Part shown: piece after piece, positions 17,452 to 26,716 of the stretch
Numbering within the stretch: the first letter of the stretch is position 1
Layout: every line of letters begins with the position of its first letter
Source of the DNA: Adhaeribacter rhizoryzae
GTDB lineage: Bacteria > Bacteroidota > Bacteroidia > Cytophagales > Hymenobacteraceae
Length of the DNA stretch: 64,000 nucleotides
Direction of reading: 5' to 3'
Assembly (NCBI RefSeq): GCF_008629685.1
Contig: NZ_VWSF01000005.1
Coordinates: 124,001 to 188,000 of the forward strand
Made by a program: the position numbers and the translations under genes
The notes under the pieces: model-generated
The model's database searches: none
Seen by the model: the letters and a program-made list of their open reading frames with translations, nothing else
Told to the model about the DNA's origin: nothing

Positions 17452-17568
17452 AAGCGGCAATATTTTACCTTAAATATTCATCTGCTGCTCCCCAAGTTTC
17501 GTAAAGCAGATTAGTTTTTGAGCTAAAAGCAAATTTACTGATTCTAAAAAAGAAAAATTATATTCAGA

Positions 17569-17603
17569 AGAAGGACTGGTGGTGTTAAGCTGCCAGTTCT
17601 TTT
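17569..17603 (+). terminator. terminator after the small hypothetical gene
   Basis: A 14-bp stem including four G-U pairs, AGAAGGACTGGTGG (17569-17582) with CTGCCAGTTCTTTT (17590-17603), followed by ATTTTTT. It lies about 118 bases past the stop at 17451. Confidence 0.65.
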
Positions 17604-17709
17604 ATTTTTTAAACTTATTATACACTGCCTGCAGCGCTGCTAAAAACAATGCTGTTGTTGCCCTGAAAGCTTAAATATTACTTTAAATTTAAATATTAGC
17701 TTTAGTTTT

Positions 17710-17817
17710 ATGCAGAAAGAATCTCATACCAAATCCAGGTTACTGACTTATTTAGCCATAACCTTCATTTTTCTTCTGTTTATTGCCTTGGGCATTTATT
17801 TATACATTTCAAAATAG
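17710..17817 (+). CDS. 35-residue single-pass membrane peptide
   Basis: ATG at 17710 and TAG at 17815-17817 enclose 35 codons: a basic N-terminus (MQKESHTKSR), one clear membrane helix (LAITFIFLLFIALGIYLYI) and a final SK. The composition follows the positive-inside rule, and the frame is neatly bounded after a terminator, which favours a real small gene. No family is recognised. Confidence 0.5.
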   Translation: MQKESHTKSRLLTYLAITFIFLLFIALGIYLYISK

Positions 17818-17948
17818 CCCGGCAATATTTAAGGTAGCTTTAAAGATTAATATGGGCTGATTTAAATAAAGTAAAATAGGTTTAACTATTTACCTGTAAT
17901 ATACTTTGAGCCTAATTTTATTGAATTTTAAAGTTAATTCTAAACAAG

Positions 17949-18180
17949 TTATACCAAGTAGTATTAAAGGTCTTCCATCCCTGATAATATATATTCTTTC
18001 CTGCCCACCCGTCATTCGTCTGCCTAGAAAGCGTTACAGGTAAATGCCAGGTTTTGTTATTACCTGTTTATCTAGCTTAGGCAGAAGATTCTTTTACATG
18101 CTGCGAATTATCCTGAATAACTGGCAAGAGATGCTGTTTGCTGGGCTGCTACGGAATACAATATTTACTATTGGGAATTA
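17949..18180. mobile_element. MITE-like element, second copy of the TWATACCAARTAGTA family
   Basis: The left end TTATACCAAGTAGTA (17949-17963) matches the reverse complement of the right end of the 6105-6300 element at 14 of 15 positions. The right end TACTATTGGGAATTA (18166-18180) matches that element's right end at 12 of 15, and both are preceded by AATATT. Inside are nested inverted repeats: TCTGCCTA/TAGGCAGA around ACAGGTAA/TTACCTGT. It is non-coding. The rest of the 17452-18313 gap holds the terminator and small peptide listed separately and another terminator. Confidence 0.45.
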
Positions 18181-18241
18181 CAGCTTGGCGCAATAATTTT
18201 ATATAAGCGCGCCGGAAGATAAATATTACCTTTTCGAAATT

Positions 18242-18286
18242 AATAACAAGGGCTTCTTTAATCTGATTAAAGAAGCCCGTGTTATT
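18242..18286 (-). terminator. terminator of the HtrA gene
   Basis: A long near-perfect hairpin: AATAACA then GGCTTCTTTAAT (18242-18262) pairs with ATTAAAGAAGCC and TGTTATT (18266-18286) across a CTG loop with one small internal mismatch. It lies 28 bases beyond the HtrA stop. Confidence 0.85.
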
Positions 18287-18313
18287 TAGATAATTTATTT
18301 ACGACTTACTGGC

Positions 18314-19816
18314 TTATGCCCCAAGCGGGAAATTAAATACGAAGCCGGTACCATCGGGGGTGATGCCGTCGATGCGGGCCATACCGGATTTAGATGAACC
18401 AAGGGCATTATCCAGTTCTTGCAAGGTATTTACCGGACGGCCGTTTACGCTGGTAATAATGGTGCCGCGGGGAACGCCGGCCATATCAAAAAAGCCACCG
18501 TCGGCTACATCCGTAATAACTACGCCGGATCTGAGCCGGTAACGCTGTTTGTATTCGGCAGGCAGCGGCGCAAAAGAAGCGCCCAATTTATTGTGTAAAG
18601 CCTGGCCGGAAGCATTATTAGCGGCAACTCGGGTAGCTTCCTCGCCTTGCAGGGTAACGGAAACCTTATCGGTTTTTTTATTCCGCAGGTAAGAAAGTTC
18701 TACCTTATCGCCGGGCCGTTGCCGGGCAATGCGTTCTGAAAACTCGGCCGATGAAGTTACCGGTACACCGTTGATGCTTTGAATAATATCGCCGGCTTTT
18801 AAACCGGCGGTAGCGGCACCACTGCCCGGTACTACTCCGGTAATATAAACGCCTTTAATATTGGCCGGATTAATACCTTGTTCCCGCAGAATCTGGTCTT
18901 CTACGGTGGGGGCCGGAAAATTAACGCCCAAGTAGCCGCGCCTAACTTCGCCGTATTTTCTAAAATCGGTTACTATTTTTTTTACCAGGTTTACCGGAAT
19001 GGCAAACCCATAACCCGCGTAGCTACCAGTTTGGGAAGCAATTGCGGCATTAATTCCAATTAAAAGCCCGGAACTATTTACCAGTGCGCCACCGCTGTTA
19101 CCGGGGTTAATGGCCGCATCTGTCTGAATAAAAGACTCAATGGCCGAACTGCCCGCCGCTTGGGTACGCTGCCCGTAATTTTCCTGGCTGGGGCGATCGA
19201 GGATACCAATGCTGCGGCCTTTGGCGCTAACAATACCCGCAGTAACCGTAGAATTTAAAGATAAGGGATAGCCTACGGCCAAAACCCATTCGCCTACCTG
19301 CACATTATCGGAGTTGCCCATTTCTACAATGGGCAGGTTCTGGCCTTCTACTTTTACCAGGGCCAAATCGGTGCTGGGGTCGCGGCCTATTAGTTTCGCT
19401 TTAAAAGCCCGTTTATCGGGTAAAATAACTTCTATATTGGAGGCATTCTCAATTACGTGGTTATTCGTTACAATATAGCCATCGGGGGTAATAAGCACGC
19501 CGGAACCGGAAGCCCGGGCTTGCCCGCCCGATTGGGGCGCGCCAAAAAGTTCTTCTAAAGCACTCCGTTGGGTAGCTACATTAGCATAAGTAGTTTTTAT
19601 ATGCACCACCGCCGGCGAAACCATGGCCGAGGCTTTTACAAATTCGGGGTTAGCGGTTACACCATGGGCATCGGTAACATTATTTACAAACCGGACACTT
19701 TGTTCGCCTTCGGTATAAAAACCAGCTGGTTCCCGTTTATCGAGGTAGCGGTAACCTGCTATAGCCAATACCGCCGAAAGAATAGAAATAAATAATACAA
19801 AACCTATTTTTCTCAT
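18314..19816 (-). CDS. HtrA/Do-like periplasmic serine protease with two PDZ domains
   Basis: A 500-residue protein with an N-terminal membrane anchor or signal (GFVLFISILSAVLAIAGY), a trypsin-like protease domain and two PDZ domains (about residues 290-385 and 415-495). The catalytic triad is H120 (VTNNHVIE), D150 (PSTDLALVK) and S241 (NPGNSGGALVN). It degrades or refolds damaged envelope proteins. The LA loop (residues about 82-103) is short and glycine-rich (SGGQARASGSG). It is a single-gene unit with its own terminator. DegP/DegQ/DegS orthology is not assigned; two PDZ domains favour the DegP/Q type. Confidence 0.95.
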   Translation of the reverse strand: MRKIGFVLFISILSAVLAIAGYRYLDKREPAGFYTEGEQSVRFVNNVTDAHGVTANPEFVKASAMVSPAVVHIKTTYANVATQRSALEELFGAPQSGGQARASGSGVLITPDGYIVTNNHVIENASNIEVILPDKRAFKAKLIGRDPSTDLALVKVEGQNLPIVEMGNSDNVQVGEWVLAVGYPLSLNSTVTAGIVSAKGRSIGILDRPSQENYGQRTQAAGSSAIESFIQTDAAINPGNSGGALVNSSGLLIGINAAIASQTGSYAGYGFAIPVNLVKKIVTDFRKYGEVRRGYLGVNFPAPTVEDQILREQGINPANIKGVYITGVVPGSGAATAGLKAGDIIQSINGVPVTSSAEFSERIARQRPGDKVELSYLRNKKTDKVSVTLQGEEATRVAANNASGQALHNKLGASFAPLPAEYKQRYRLRSGVVITDVADGGFFDMAGVPRGTIITSVNGRPVNTLQELDNALGSSKSGMARIDGITPDGTGFVFNFPLGA

Positions 19817-20091
19817 CTTACTTAATTGTTTAAAGAGTGCTATCCGTTTTTACATAACCATTGTTGCGCTGTTCTCCGGTTTACATTAAAGCTGTTTCGG
19901 AATTTAACGCTTTTTACCGGCTGGCCCGTACCCGGCTATTTTCTGAGTTTATTAAACTTTGTTTTACTTTTACCAAACTTCCGCCATAAACATGCGGGCT
20001 TAAGGGTACCTGTTTTTATTATACATGCCTTTGTGCATAAGGTTCTTAGGTTAAATATTTAATATGGTTTAATTAATTTCGGCTGTAAAAT

Positions 20092-20134
20092 AAAAAGATA
20101 ACCCTGTACAAGTAAAGTACAGGGTTATCTTTTT
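20092..20134 (-). terminator. terminator of the beta-helix lipoprotein gene
   Basis: A perfect 18-bp stem: AAAAAGATAACCCTGTAC (20092-20109) with GTACAGGGTTATCTTTTT (20117-20134), loop AAGTAAA. It lies 25 bases after the stop at 20159. The rest of the gap up to 19817 holds only the HtrA promoter region, with nothing else seen. Confidence 0.9.
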
Positions 20135-20158
20135 AACAGTTCTGGTTTCCGAAATAAC

Positions 20159-21625
20159 TTATTTGTTGTAAAAAATAGGATTTAAGGCGTTAGAATTAAA
20201 CTGGTTAACTGTGCCGGCATCAGCATTAAGGGTTGGTTCGTCGCCGTATACGTGAATGCCGTAGCCGCCACTAAAACTAATTTTTGAATTTTTAATTTGC
20301 AGGGAAGAAGCGCTGGATAACGTAATACTGGATTTAATATTGGCGTTTAAGGGCTGACCGCCGGCGTATTTAATATTTACATGTTCCATTTTGTTTTGCG
20401 AGTTTCTGGAGTAGAATATAATGCCATTCCAGGAACCTGCCGTTTGATCTACTCCCGTAATGGTTATTGATTTATCGGCGGTACCCACCGCGTTCAGGTA
20501 ACCATCGCCCACCTCAATGTAATTATTCTGACTTACTTCTATGTTTAAGCCGGGGCTAAGTTTCCAGCCGGAATTAGCCGTAATTAAACCGGTCAAGCGG
20601 TAAGGAAATCCGTTTTGTAGCGCTTGCCATACCACCTCCTTGGTTTCCTGAATAGAAGAGCGATTTACTTCGATGGCTTTAATGCCGTGGTTGGCAGTAA
20701 ACAAGGTAGCGGCATCCAGCATCGGTACATTTTCGGCAGTTAGCTTAATAGGAGAGGCGGTATTATTATCGAATTTATTAGCGGCAAAACCGTACAGAAT
20801 AGCACCATCGCGCAGGTACAGGCCGTAGCCGTTGCTTTTCGCAATTTCGGAGTTTTTAATAGTTATCCGGGCACCATCCGATACGGTTATGGCTGCTTTT
20901 ACTTCATCTACCAGGTCAGTGCTGCCGGCGTTTAATATTTCGGTATAATTAAATTCGTTGGCGCTGCTATTGGAGTAAATCATAATACCCGCCCAATAAC
21001 CTTTCTGGTCTTGTTTGCCGGTAAACCGGATTTTTTTATTCGCTTCACCTTTGGCAATAATTACTCCGTCTTCGTCAATCGAAAAATGGGCATCTTCGGC
21101 AAAGGCAATATTTACGCCGGGTTTTACAGTCAGTTCCGCATCAACTCCAATAGAGGCATTCACGAGGTAATCGGGCAGGTTCGGGTCAGCAATCCGGTCT
21201 TCGAGCACGGTTTTAACGGTTATGTTGCCCAGCACCAAAGCCGTGGTCGAAGCCGTGGCTTTAACCAGCACTTTGTCTTTATGCGATCCAGTACCGTTGC
21301 CAATGGTTAATTCCAGTTCGTAGTCGCCGGCCAAATCGGGCACAAAAGTAGGCGTAGTGGTAGCGGCATTGGTTAAGGTTGCCTGGCTGCCGGTCGGTTT
21401 TTGGGTAAAGGCCCAGGCGTACGTAAAAGTTTTGTTTTCGCTGTCTTTAGAGCCGCTGCCATTAAGGGTTACCGTTTGCCCGGTTTGTACGTTTTGGTCG
21501 GGTCCGGCATTAGCGGTTAAAGTGGTTTGGGGTTGCGGGTCCGTTTTCTCTTTATCCGGGTCGCAACTAGTTAAAATAAAAGTAAAGGCAAATAAAAGCA
21601 GGAATAAATGCTTTAAAGTTTTCAT
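20159..21625 (-). CDS. PKD-domain, duplicated parallel beta-helix lipoprotein
   Basis: A 488-residue lipoprotein (FTFILTSC at residues about 14-21). Next comes a PKD/REJ-like Ig domain (about 36-125: ANAGPDQNVQTGQTVTLNGS, FVPDLAGDYELELTIGN), then two related right-handed beta-helix modules. The modules share the pattern SPGLNIEV/KPGVNIAF, IIAKGEANKKIRFTG/LNAVGTADKSITITG, GYWAGIMIYSNS/GSWNGIIFYSRN and IKNSEIAKSNGYGLYL/IKNSKISFSGGYGIHV. No catalytic residues are recognised. It may be a surface binding or adhesion protein. It is a single-gene unit with its own terminator. Confidence 0.8.
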   Translation of the reverse strand: MKTLKHLFLLLFAFTFILTSCDPDKEKTDPQPQTTLTANAGPDQNVQTGQTVTLNGSGSKDSENKTFTYAWAFTQKPTGSQATLTNAATTTPTFVPDLAGDYELELTIGNGTGSHKDKVLVKATASTTALVLGNITVKTVLEDRIADPNLPDYLVNASIGVDAELTVKPGVNIAFAEDAHFSIDEDGVIIAKGEANKKIRFTGKQDQKGYWAGIMIYSNSSANEFNYTEILNAGSTDLVDEVKAAITVSDGARITIKNSEIAKSNGYGLYLRDGAILYGFAANKFDNNTASPIKLTAENVPMLDAATLFTANHGIKAIEVNRSSIQETKEVVWQALQNGFPYRLTGLITANSGWKLSPGLNIEVSQNNYIEVGDGYLNAVGTADKSITITGVDQTAGSWNGIIFYSRNSQNKMEHVNIKYAGGQPLNANIKSSITLSSASSLQIKNSKISFSGGYGIHVYGDEPTLNADAGTVNQFNSNALNPIFYNK

Positions 21626-21826
21626 AGTTTTTGGTGTTTTAAGAGTTTAGGTAAATATTTAAGGATTAATTTTTTGTATTGTTTAACCGGGCCTGGTTCC
21701 AGAGCCGGTTATGCTTTTCTGTTGTTTTTTATATTTCTGATAGGTCAAAATTACTATCTGCTGAGAGCGGATTTTTGCGCAGAAATCGGTAAAAATAAAA
21801 TTAAGTAGTACTACGTAAGCCCTGCC

Positions 21827-23989
21827 ATGCATAAGTTTAAGCTGTTATTTAGTGTTTTTTTTATGCTGAAAGTCGCCCTGGTGGTGCAAGCCCAGGCGCT
21901 CACCTGGCAAGAAGTAGAACCAGGCGTTTGGAAGGGAATAGTTGGAAAGCCCGAAGCTTATGATTTACTCAAGGCGGCAGGCGCTACGCCGTATAAAGCA
22001 GGTTTAAATAATATCGGGAAGGCCGCATTTCCGCTGCCGCAAGCCCAAATATCGGCGGTGGTAAAAGATGGCAAAACGTACCTGCGATTTCCGCTGGTAG
22101 AAAAAGAGCAGCTTTACGGTTTTGGGTTAAATTTTCAGATGGTACACCAGCGGGGTAAAATATTGGAGTTACACGTAGACCATTACGGCGGCAAAGATAA
22201 CGGCCGCACCCACGCACCTACGCCCTTTTACGTTTCGTCGGAAGGTTACGGAATATTTGTAAATTCCGCGAGATATATTAAAGTGTGGGCCGGTACTGGC
22301 GTACGCCACGATAGTGAAAATTTTCCTGCGCCCAAAGACCGCAACACCGATAAAACCTGGGCGGCCCGTCCTTATTCCGATGCCGTAGAAATGCTGGTGC
22401 CGGCCGAAGGCGTTGAAATATATGTGTTTGCCGGTCCGCGCCCCTTAGATGCCGTAAAACGCTTTAATTTATTTAACGGCGGTGGCTACTTGCCGCCCCG
22501 CTGGGGACTTGGTTTTACCCAGCGGGTGATGACCAAATCTACTGCTGCCGATGTAGAAAAAGAAGTGCAGGACTTTGCTGAAAGAGGTTACCCCTTAGAT
22601 TTTATTGGCCTGGAGCCGGGCTGGCAGAGCAAAGCGTATCCGGGCACTTTTGCCTGGGACAAAACCCGTTTTCCGGACCCGGCCAAGTTTACCCAGGATA
22701 TGCTGAAAAAAGGAATTCGCCTGAACCTTTGGATTAACCCGTACGTGTCGCCGGACGCACCGTTTTACAAACAAATTAAACCTTACACCGCTTCGCATAC
22801 CGTTTGGCTAGGCTTGGTGCCGGATTTTACCATGCCCGAAGCACGGAATATTTTCTTTTCGCAACTAGAACAAGACCAGGTTGATATTGGGGTAAGCGGC
22901 TATAAAATTGATGAGGTAGATGGCTACGATTATTGGTTATGGCCCGATGTTGCTTTATTCCCGTCCGGTACCAGCGCCGAGCAAATACGCCAGACTTACG
23001 GTTTGCTAACCATGCGCTACAGCGCCGAAATGTTCCGGAAGCAGAACCGGCGAACCTTTGGTTTGGTGCGGGCCTCCAACGGCGGCGGCACTTCTTTTCC
23101 TTATGTAATTTACAACGATTATTATAACCACGAAGATTTTATTACGGCTTTGATTAACAGCGGCTTTGCCGGCGTGCTCTGGACGCCGGAAGTGCGGGCA
23201 TCTAAAACCGGCGAAGAATGGCTGCGCCGGTTCCAATCTAATGTATTTTCGCCGATGGCTATGATTAATGCCTGGGCCAGCGGCACCAAACCCTGGACTT
23301 ACCCCGAAGTAGAAAAACAGGTAAAAGAATATGCGCTGCTGCGCATGCGCCTCTTGCCTTACTGGTACACCGAATTTGCTAAATATCATTTTGAAGGCAC
23401 CCCGCCTTTCCGGGCCATGAACCTGGAAGACGGCTACCAACTACCAACCAAGAATGAAAATATTGCGGCCGTTACGAATACCAATCTCGAAGAAAATCCA
23501 TACCTGGAAGCCGTAGCCAAAGAAGTAAAAGACCAGTATATGGCCGGTGAATATTTGCTGGTAGCGCCTATGTTTGCCGGCCAGACTACCCGCAAAGTAA
23601 TATTGCCCAAAGGCCGCTGGTACGATTTTTATACCGGCGCATACGTAGGCGATGGCCAAATATTAACCGTAACGCCCGGCTTAGATAAAATGCCGGTGTA
23701 CGTAAAAGATGGCGGTATTATCCCAATGATGCCGCCTTTGCTGCAAGCGCCCAAAGCCAACCAAAAAGTAAACCTGGAAATCCGGCATTACGGCGAGAAA
23801 AACGGCATTTACCGCTTGTACGACGACGATGGAGAAACTTTCGACTATGAAAAGGGTGCGTATGCCTGGCGCGATATTAAAGTAGCCCGCCAGAAAAACG
23901 GACAATTTAAAGGTAATATTTCCAAAGCTCCCGCTGGTAAACCTAACACAATTGGGAAGGTAACCTGGAAGTTTATGACTAAACCATAA
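21827..23989 (+). CDS. GH31 family glycosidase (alpha-glucosidase/alpha-xylosidase type)
   Basis: A 720-residue secreted enzyme (signal peptide through VALVVQAQA). It has an N-terminal beta-sandwich, a TIM barrel with the predicted nucleophile D362 in SGYKIDEVDGYDYW, the GH31 segment FIGLEPGWQSK, and C-terminal beta domains ending in RLYDDDGETFDYEKG. GH31 enzymes cleave alpha-linked glucose, xylose or galactose with retention; the specificity here cannot be read. Downstream lie a hairpin, AACT repeats and an alginate-lyase-family gene that might share a substrate, though the 333-base gap argues against one transcript. Confidence 0.9.
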   Translation: MHKFKLLFSVFFMLKVALVVQAQALTWQEVEPGVWKGIVGKPEAYDLLKAAGATPYKAGLNNIGKAAFPLPQAQISAVVKDGKTYLRFPLVEKEQLYGFGLNFQMVHQRGKILELHVDHYGGKDNGRTHAPTPFYVSSEGYGIFVNSARYIKVWAGTGVRHDSENFPAPKDRNTDKTWAARPYSDAVEMLVPAEGVEIYVFAGPRPLDAVKRFNLFNGGGYLPPRWGLGFTQRVMTKSTAADVEKEVQDFAERGYPLDFIGLEPGWQSKAYPGTFAWDKTRFPDPAKFTQDMLKKGIRLNLWINPYVSPDAPFYKQIKPYTASHTVWLGLVPDFTMPEARNIFFSQLEQDQVDIGVSGYKIDEVDGYDYWLWPDVALFPSGTSAEQIRQTYGLLTMRYSAEMFRKQNRRTFGLVRASNGGGTSFPYVIYNDYYNHEDFITALINSGFAGVLWTPEVRASKTGEEWLRRFQSNVFSPMAMINAWASGTKPWTYPEVEKQVKEYALLRMRLLPYWYTEFAKYHFEGTPPFRAMNLEDGYQLPTKNENIAAVTNTNLEENPYLEAVAKEVKDQYMAGEYLLVAPMFAGQTTRKVILPKGRWYDFYTGAYVGDGQILTVTPGLDKMPVYVKDGGIIPMMPPLLQAPKANQKVNLEIRHYGEKNGIYRLYDDDGETFDYEKGAYAWRDIKVARQKNGQFKGNISKAPAGKPNTIGKVTWKFMTKP

Positions 23990-24071
23990 TATTGCCGCTG
24001 CCGGGTTTTGGGTTAATATCTGATATTACGCAATAATAAAAAATTTAGGTTAAAGCAATCCACACTTGTAG

Positions 24072-24118
24072 TTCAGGAGGAACCTATTTGGTGATCTGCT
24101 AAATAGTTTCCTCCTGAA
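24072..24118. repeat. 18-bp stem-loop, REP-like
   Basis: TTCAGGAGGAACCTATTT (24072-24089) pairs with AAATAGTTTCCTCCTGAA (24101-24118), 17 of 18 positions, with an 11-base loop. It is followed by TGACAG, so the right flank reads CCTGAATGACAG, a wording typical of short dispersed Bacteroidetes repeats. It could also terminate the GH31 transcript, although there is no T-run. Confidence 0.6.
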
Positions 24119-24141
24119 TGACAGAAGTGGGCTTCTTAGAT

Positions 24142-24194
<53 letters not shown>

Positions 24195-24322
24195 TTTTAA
24201 AATAAAACTTTGCGTAAAATCAGTTAATATTAACCTTAAAGCAAAACTGACCCAAATCAAATTATTGAAATATTTCCAACTGGCAACTTTGCCATTCCGC
24301 CCTAAAATCTTTAATATTTACC

Positions 24323-25510
24323 ATGACTAAATTGCTTAAACTATCTTTTATTTTCCTTTTTTCATTATTATGTCTGTCGGCTAGCGGGTTGGTACCGGTT
24401 AAGCCAGATAAAAACCTGCAAAAACAAGCCACTCAGGTTTTAAAATCACAAATATTAACCGAGGCCGCCTGGGCCTTGCAGCAGCAACCGGTTACCGTTA
24501 CGGCCAGTGTTTCGGCGCGCAGCGCCGGTACACCGCACGACTTTTTCTCGGAAGGCGATTATTGGTGGCCCGATCCGCAGAACTCCGAAGGACCTTACAT
24601 TCAGAAAGACGGCATGACGAACCCGGAGAATTTTGTGGCGCACCGCCTGGCCATGATTCGGTTCAGCCGCATTGTGGGTGCCCTGGCCTCAGCCTATAAA
24701 ATTACCAACGACGAGAAATACGTACGCCATGCCCTCGTACACCTGAAAGCCTGGTTTACCAATCCGGCAACGCTAATGAATCCTAATTTGCTGTATGCGC
24801 AGGCTATTAAAGGGCGCCACACGGGCCGCGGCATTGGCATTATCGATACCATTCACCTGATGGAAGTAGCCCAAGGCGTTATGGTTATGCAAAACGCCAA
24901 AGCATTTCCGGCGGCCGATTTGGCCGGTATTAAAAACTGGTTTGGGCAATATTTAACCTGGCTAACTACCCATAAATACGGCCAAGACGAGATGAACGCC
25001 AAAAATAACCACGGTACTTGCTGGGTAATGCAGGTAGCGGCTTTTGCCCGGCTTACGAATAACGAAGAAATGCTGAAGTTTTGCCGGGAACGGTACAAAA
25101 CAGTTTTGCTGGCCAACCAAATGGCGCCGGATGGTTCTTTTCCGTTGGAAATACAGCGCACCAAGCCTTACGGGTATTCGTTATTTAACCTCGATGCCAT
25201 GACCATGATTTGCCAGATTCTTTCCACGGAAAAAGATAATTTATGGTCTTACCAAACCCAGGATGGCCGCTCGATTAAGAAGGGAATAGCGTATTTGCAG
25301 CCGTTTGTAGCCGACAAAAGTAAGTGGCCTTTTAAGCAGGATGTGATGTACTGGGAAAACTGGCCCGTAGCGCAACCCTTTCTAATTTTTGGCGCTGTTC
25401 AGTTTTCAGAAAATACCTGGTTTAATACCTGGAAAAAACTCGACCACCACCCGCAGGTAGAAGAAGTGGTACGCAATTTACCAATCCGTAATCCGGTTAT
25501 TTGGTTTTAA
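24323..25510 (+). CDS. alginate lyase family protein
   Basis: A 395-residue secreted protein with a signal peptide ending near LCLSASG. An (alpha/alpha) toroid of the PL5/alginate-lyase type is indicated by FFSEGDYWWPDPQ, the helix with RHALVHLKAWF, and N228-N229-H230-G-T-C-W, the expected substrate-binding Asn-His pair. It may depolymerise uronate-rich polysaccharide, or act on other uronates since this Pfam family is broad. AATATT lies 4 bases before the ATG. The AACT tract upstream could affect its expression. Confidence 0.8.
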   Translation: MTKLLKLSFIFLFSLLCLSASGLVPVKPDKNLQKQATQVLKSQILTEAAWALQQQPVTVTASVSARSAGTPHDFFSEGDYWWPDPQNSEGPYIQKDGMTNPENFVAHRLAMIRFSRIVGALASAYKITNDEKYVRHALVHLKAWFTNPATLMNPNLLYAQAIKGRHTGRGIGIIDTIHLMEVAQGVMVMQNAKAFPAADLAGIKNWFGQYLTWLTTHKYGQDEMNAKNNHGTCWVMQVAAFARLTNNEEMLKFCRERYKTVLLANQMAPDGSFPLEIQRTKPYGYSLFNLDAMTMICQILSTEKDNLWSYQTQDGRSIKKGIAYLQPFVADKSKWPFKQDVMYWENWPVAQPFLIFGAVQFSENTWFNTWKKLDHHPQVEEVVRNLPIRNPVIWF

Positions 25511-25578
25511 ACGCAGGGGAATATTTTCATATAATCTGTAAACTAAAGTATTGGGTAAGCGAAAATAAAGAAAAATAA

Positions 25579-26490
25579 ATGCCACAACCAGAATTTTTAG
25601 AAGCAGTTGCAGTAGAAAAGTTGGTTTCTAAAGTTCAATTGCAAAACTACGAACCAGGGGAGTTTACCCGCATTGGTGGCCGTACGCTTAACGAAACCAT
25701 TGAACTGGTAGCAAATTTTCCGTGGCAGGAATATCGCCAACCAGCTTTTGTAAAACTTACTGGTCCGTCTGTTACCATAGAGCACCCGTCCGGTAAGTTT
25801 TTAAAAGTTGGGCTTTATTACAACAATTCATTTTGCTTGTATTATTGCGATGAGAACGAAAAGCTGCAAGTTAGCGTTGTTCCTGACTTAAAAGATTGTT
25901 TTGCAGCCATTACCGCTATCTATAATAATGCCGATACTTTTGTCAGCCATCAAAAAGCCCCGTTTTACGAAGACCCCAAAAAGCATTTTGTAACCAACTC
26001 TTTTGAATATACGGTTACCAAGGCCAGAATTTTAAACTTTTTACTTTATCCGACAATATTTGACACCTTTATAATTTTACTGATTTTTACCCTGGGCTTT
26101 ACTGATTGGGAAGTATTTACCAATATATTAGGAATAGCAATAGCGGGCGGACTTTTTGCTATTATAAATGGGCCCAACGTATACCTGTTTTTAGATTACT
26201 ATTATTACAGCCAAGACCTTTGTTTACAACTCGCTAAAGGCCACGCTAATTTTTATTTTGGACCAAAAGCAAAGCCCCGGGAATATTTAAAAGAAGATAT
26301 CCAACTCATTCTTATTCTTTCTCATCATGGTTCCAGAAATCCTTGGGGATCCAATACTGTTTTTGAAATAATATTTAAGAATGGTGAGGTAATCAGAATT
26401 CCTAATTTGCTGATAAAAACTACTGTATTCGTGGAGAAATTTCTGGCCCAACAAATAGAATGGAAGCATAAATTCTTTGCCACTGTTTAA
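25579..26490 (+). CDS. hypothetical membrane protein, unknown function
   Basis: A 303-residue protein I do not recognise. Residues 1-150 look soluble (mixed, with LYYNNSFCLYYCDENEK). Two membrane helices follow at about 153-178 (LLYPTIFDTFIILLIFTLGF) and 184-212 (GIAIAGGLFAIINGPNVYLF). The final 90 residues are soluble again. There is no signal peptide, so both ends are probably cytoplasmic. It starts 68 bases after the alginate-lyase-family stop and could be read through from it. Codon use is slightly more AT-rich than its neighbours. Confidence 0.7.
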   Translation: MPQPEFLEAVAVEKLVSKVQLQNYEPGEFTRIGGRTLNETIELVANFPWQEYRQPAFVKLTGPSVTIEHPSGKFLKVGLYYNNSFCLYYCDENEKLQVSVVPDLKDCFAAITAIYNNADTFVSHQKAPFYEDPKKHFVTNSFEYTVTKARILNFLLYPTIFDTFIILLIFTLGFTDWEVFTNILGIAIAGGLFAIINGPNVYLFLDYYYYSQDLCLQLAKGHANFYFGPKAKPREYLKEDIQLILILSHHGSRNPWGSNTVFEIIFKNGEVIRIPNLLIKTTVFVEKFLAQQIEWKHKFFATV

Positions 26491-26561
26491 CCTGTTTTTT
26501 CCAATTAATATGGAAGCTGTTTACCATTTTACAAATTGAATGAAGCATTGCGTTTGTTAGG

Positions 26562-26626
26562 GAGGCGCCAGCAAATAGTTAGGCAGGAACTTTAGAATGG
26601 GTGCTGCTAACACCACCAATAGCGCT
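26562..26626 (-). repeat. dispersed intergenic repeat, copy A
   Basis: On the minus strand this region reads GGTGGTGTTAGCAGCACCCA then TTCTAAAGTTCCTGCC and GCTGGCGCC. It aligns with copies at 36384-36472 and 56992-57066. One frame gives VVLAAPILKFLPNYLLAPP before a stop, matching the peptide in the other copies, but no ATG is present, so this copy looks decayed. Confidence 0.6.
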
Positions 26627-26716
26627 AAAATATATGCGAAACAGAAACGTATAATTTATTTATAACCAAGTAAGTAGCTTGTAATATTAAGGTGCCTTAT
26701 TAACGGCTTTCTGTTT

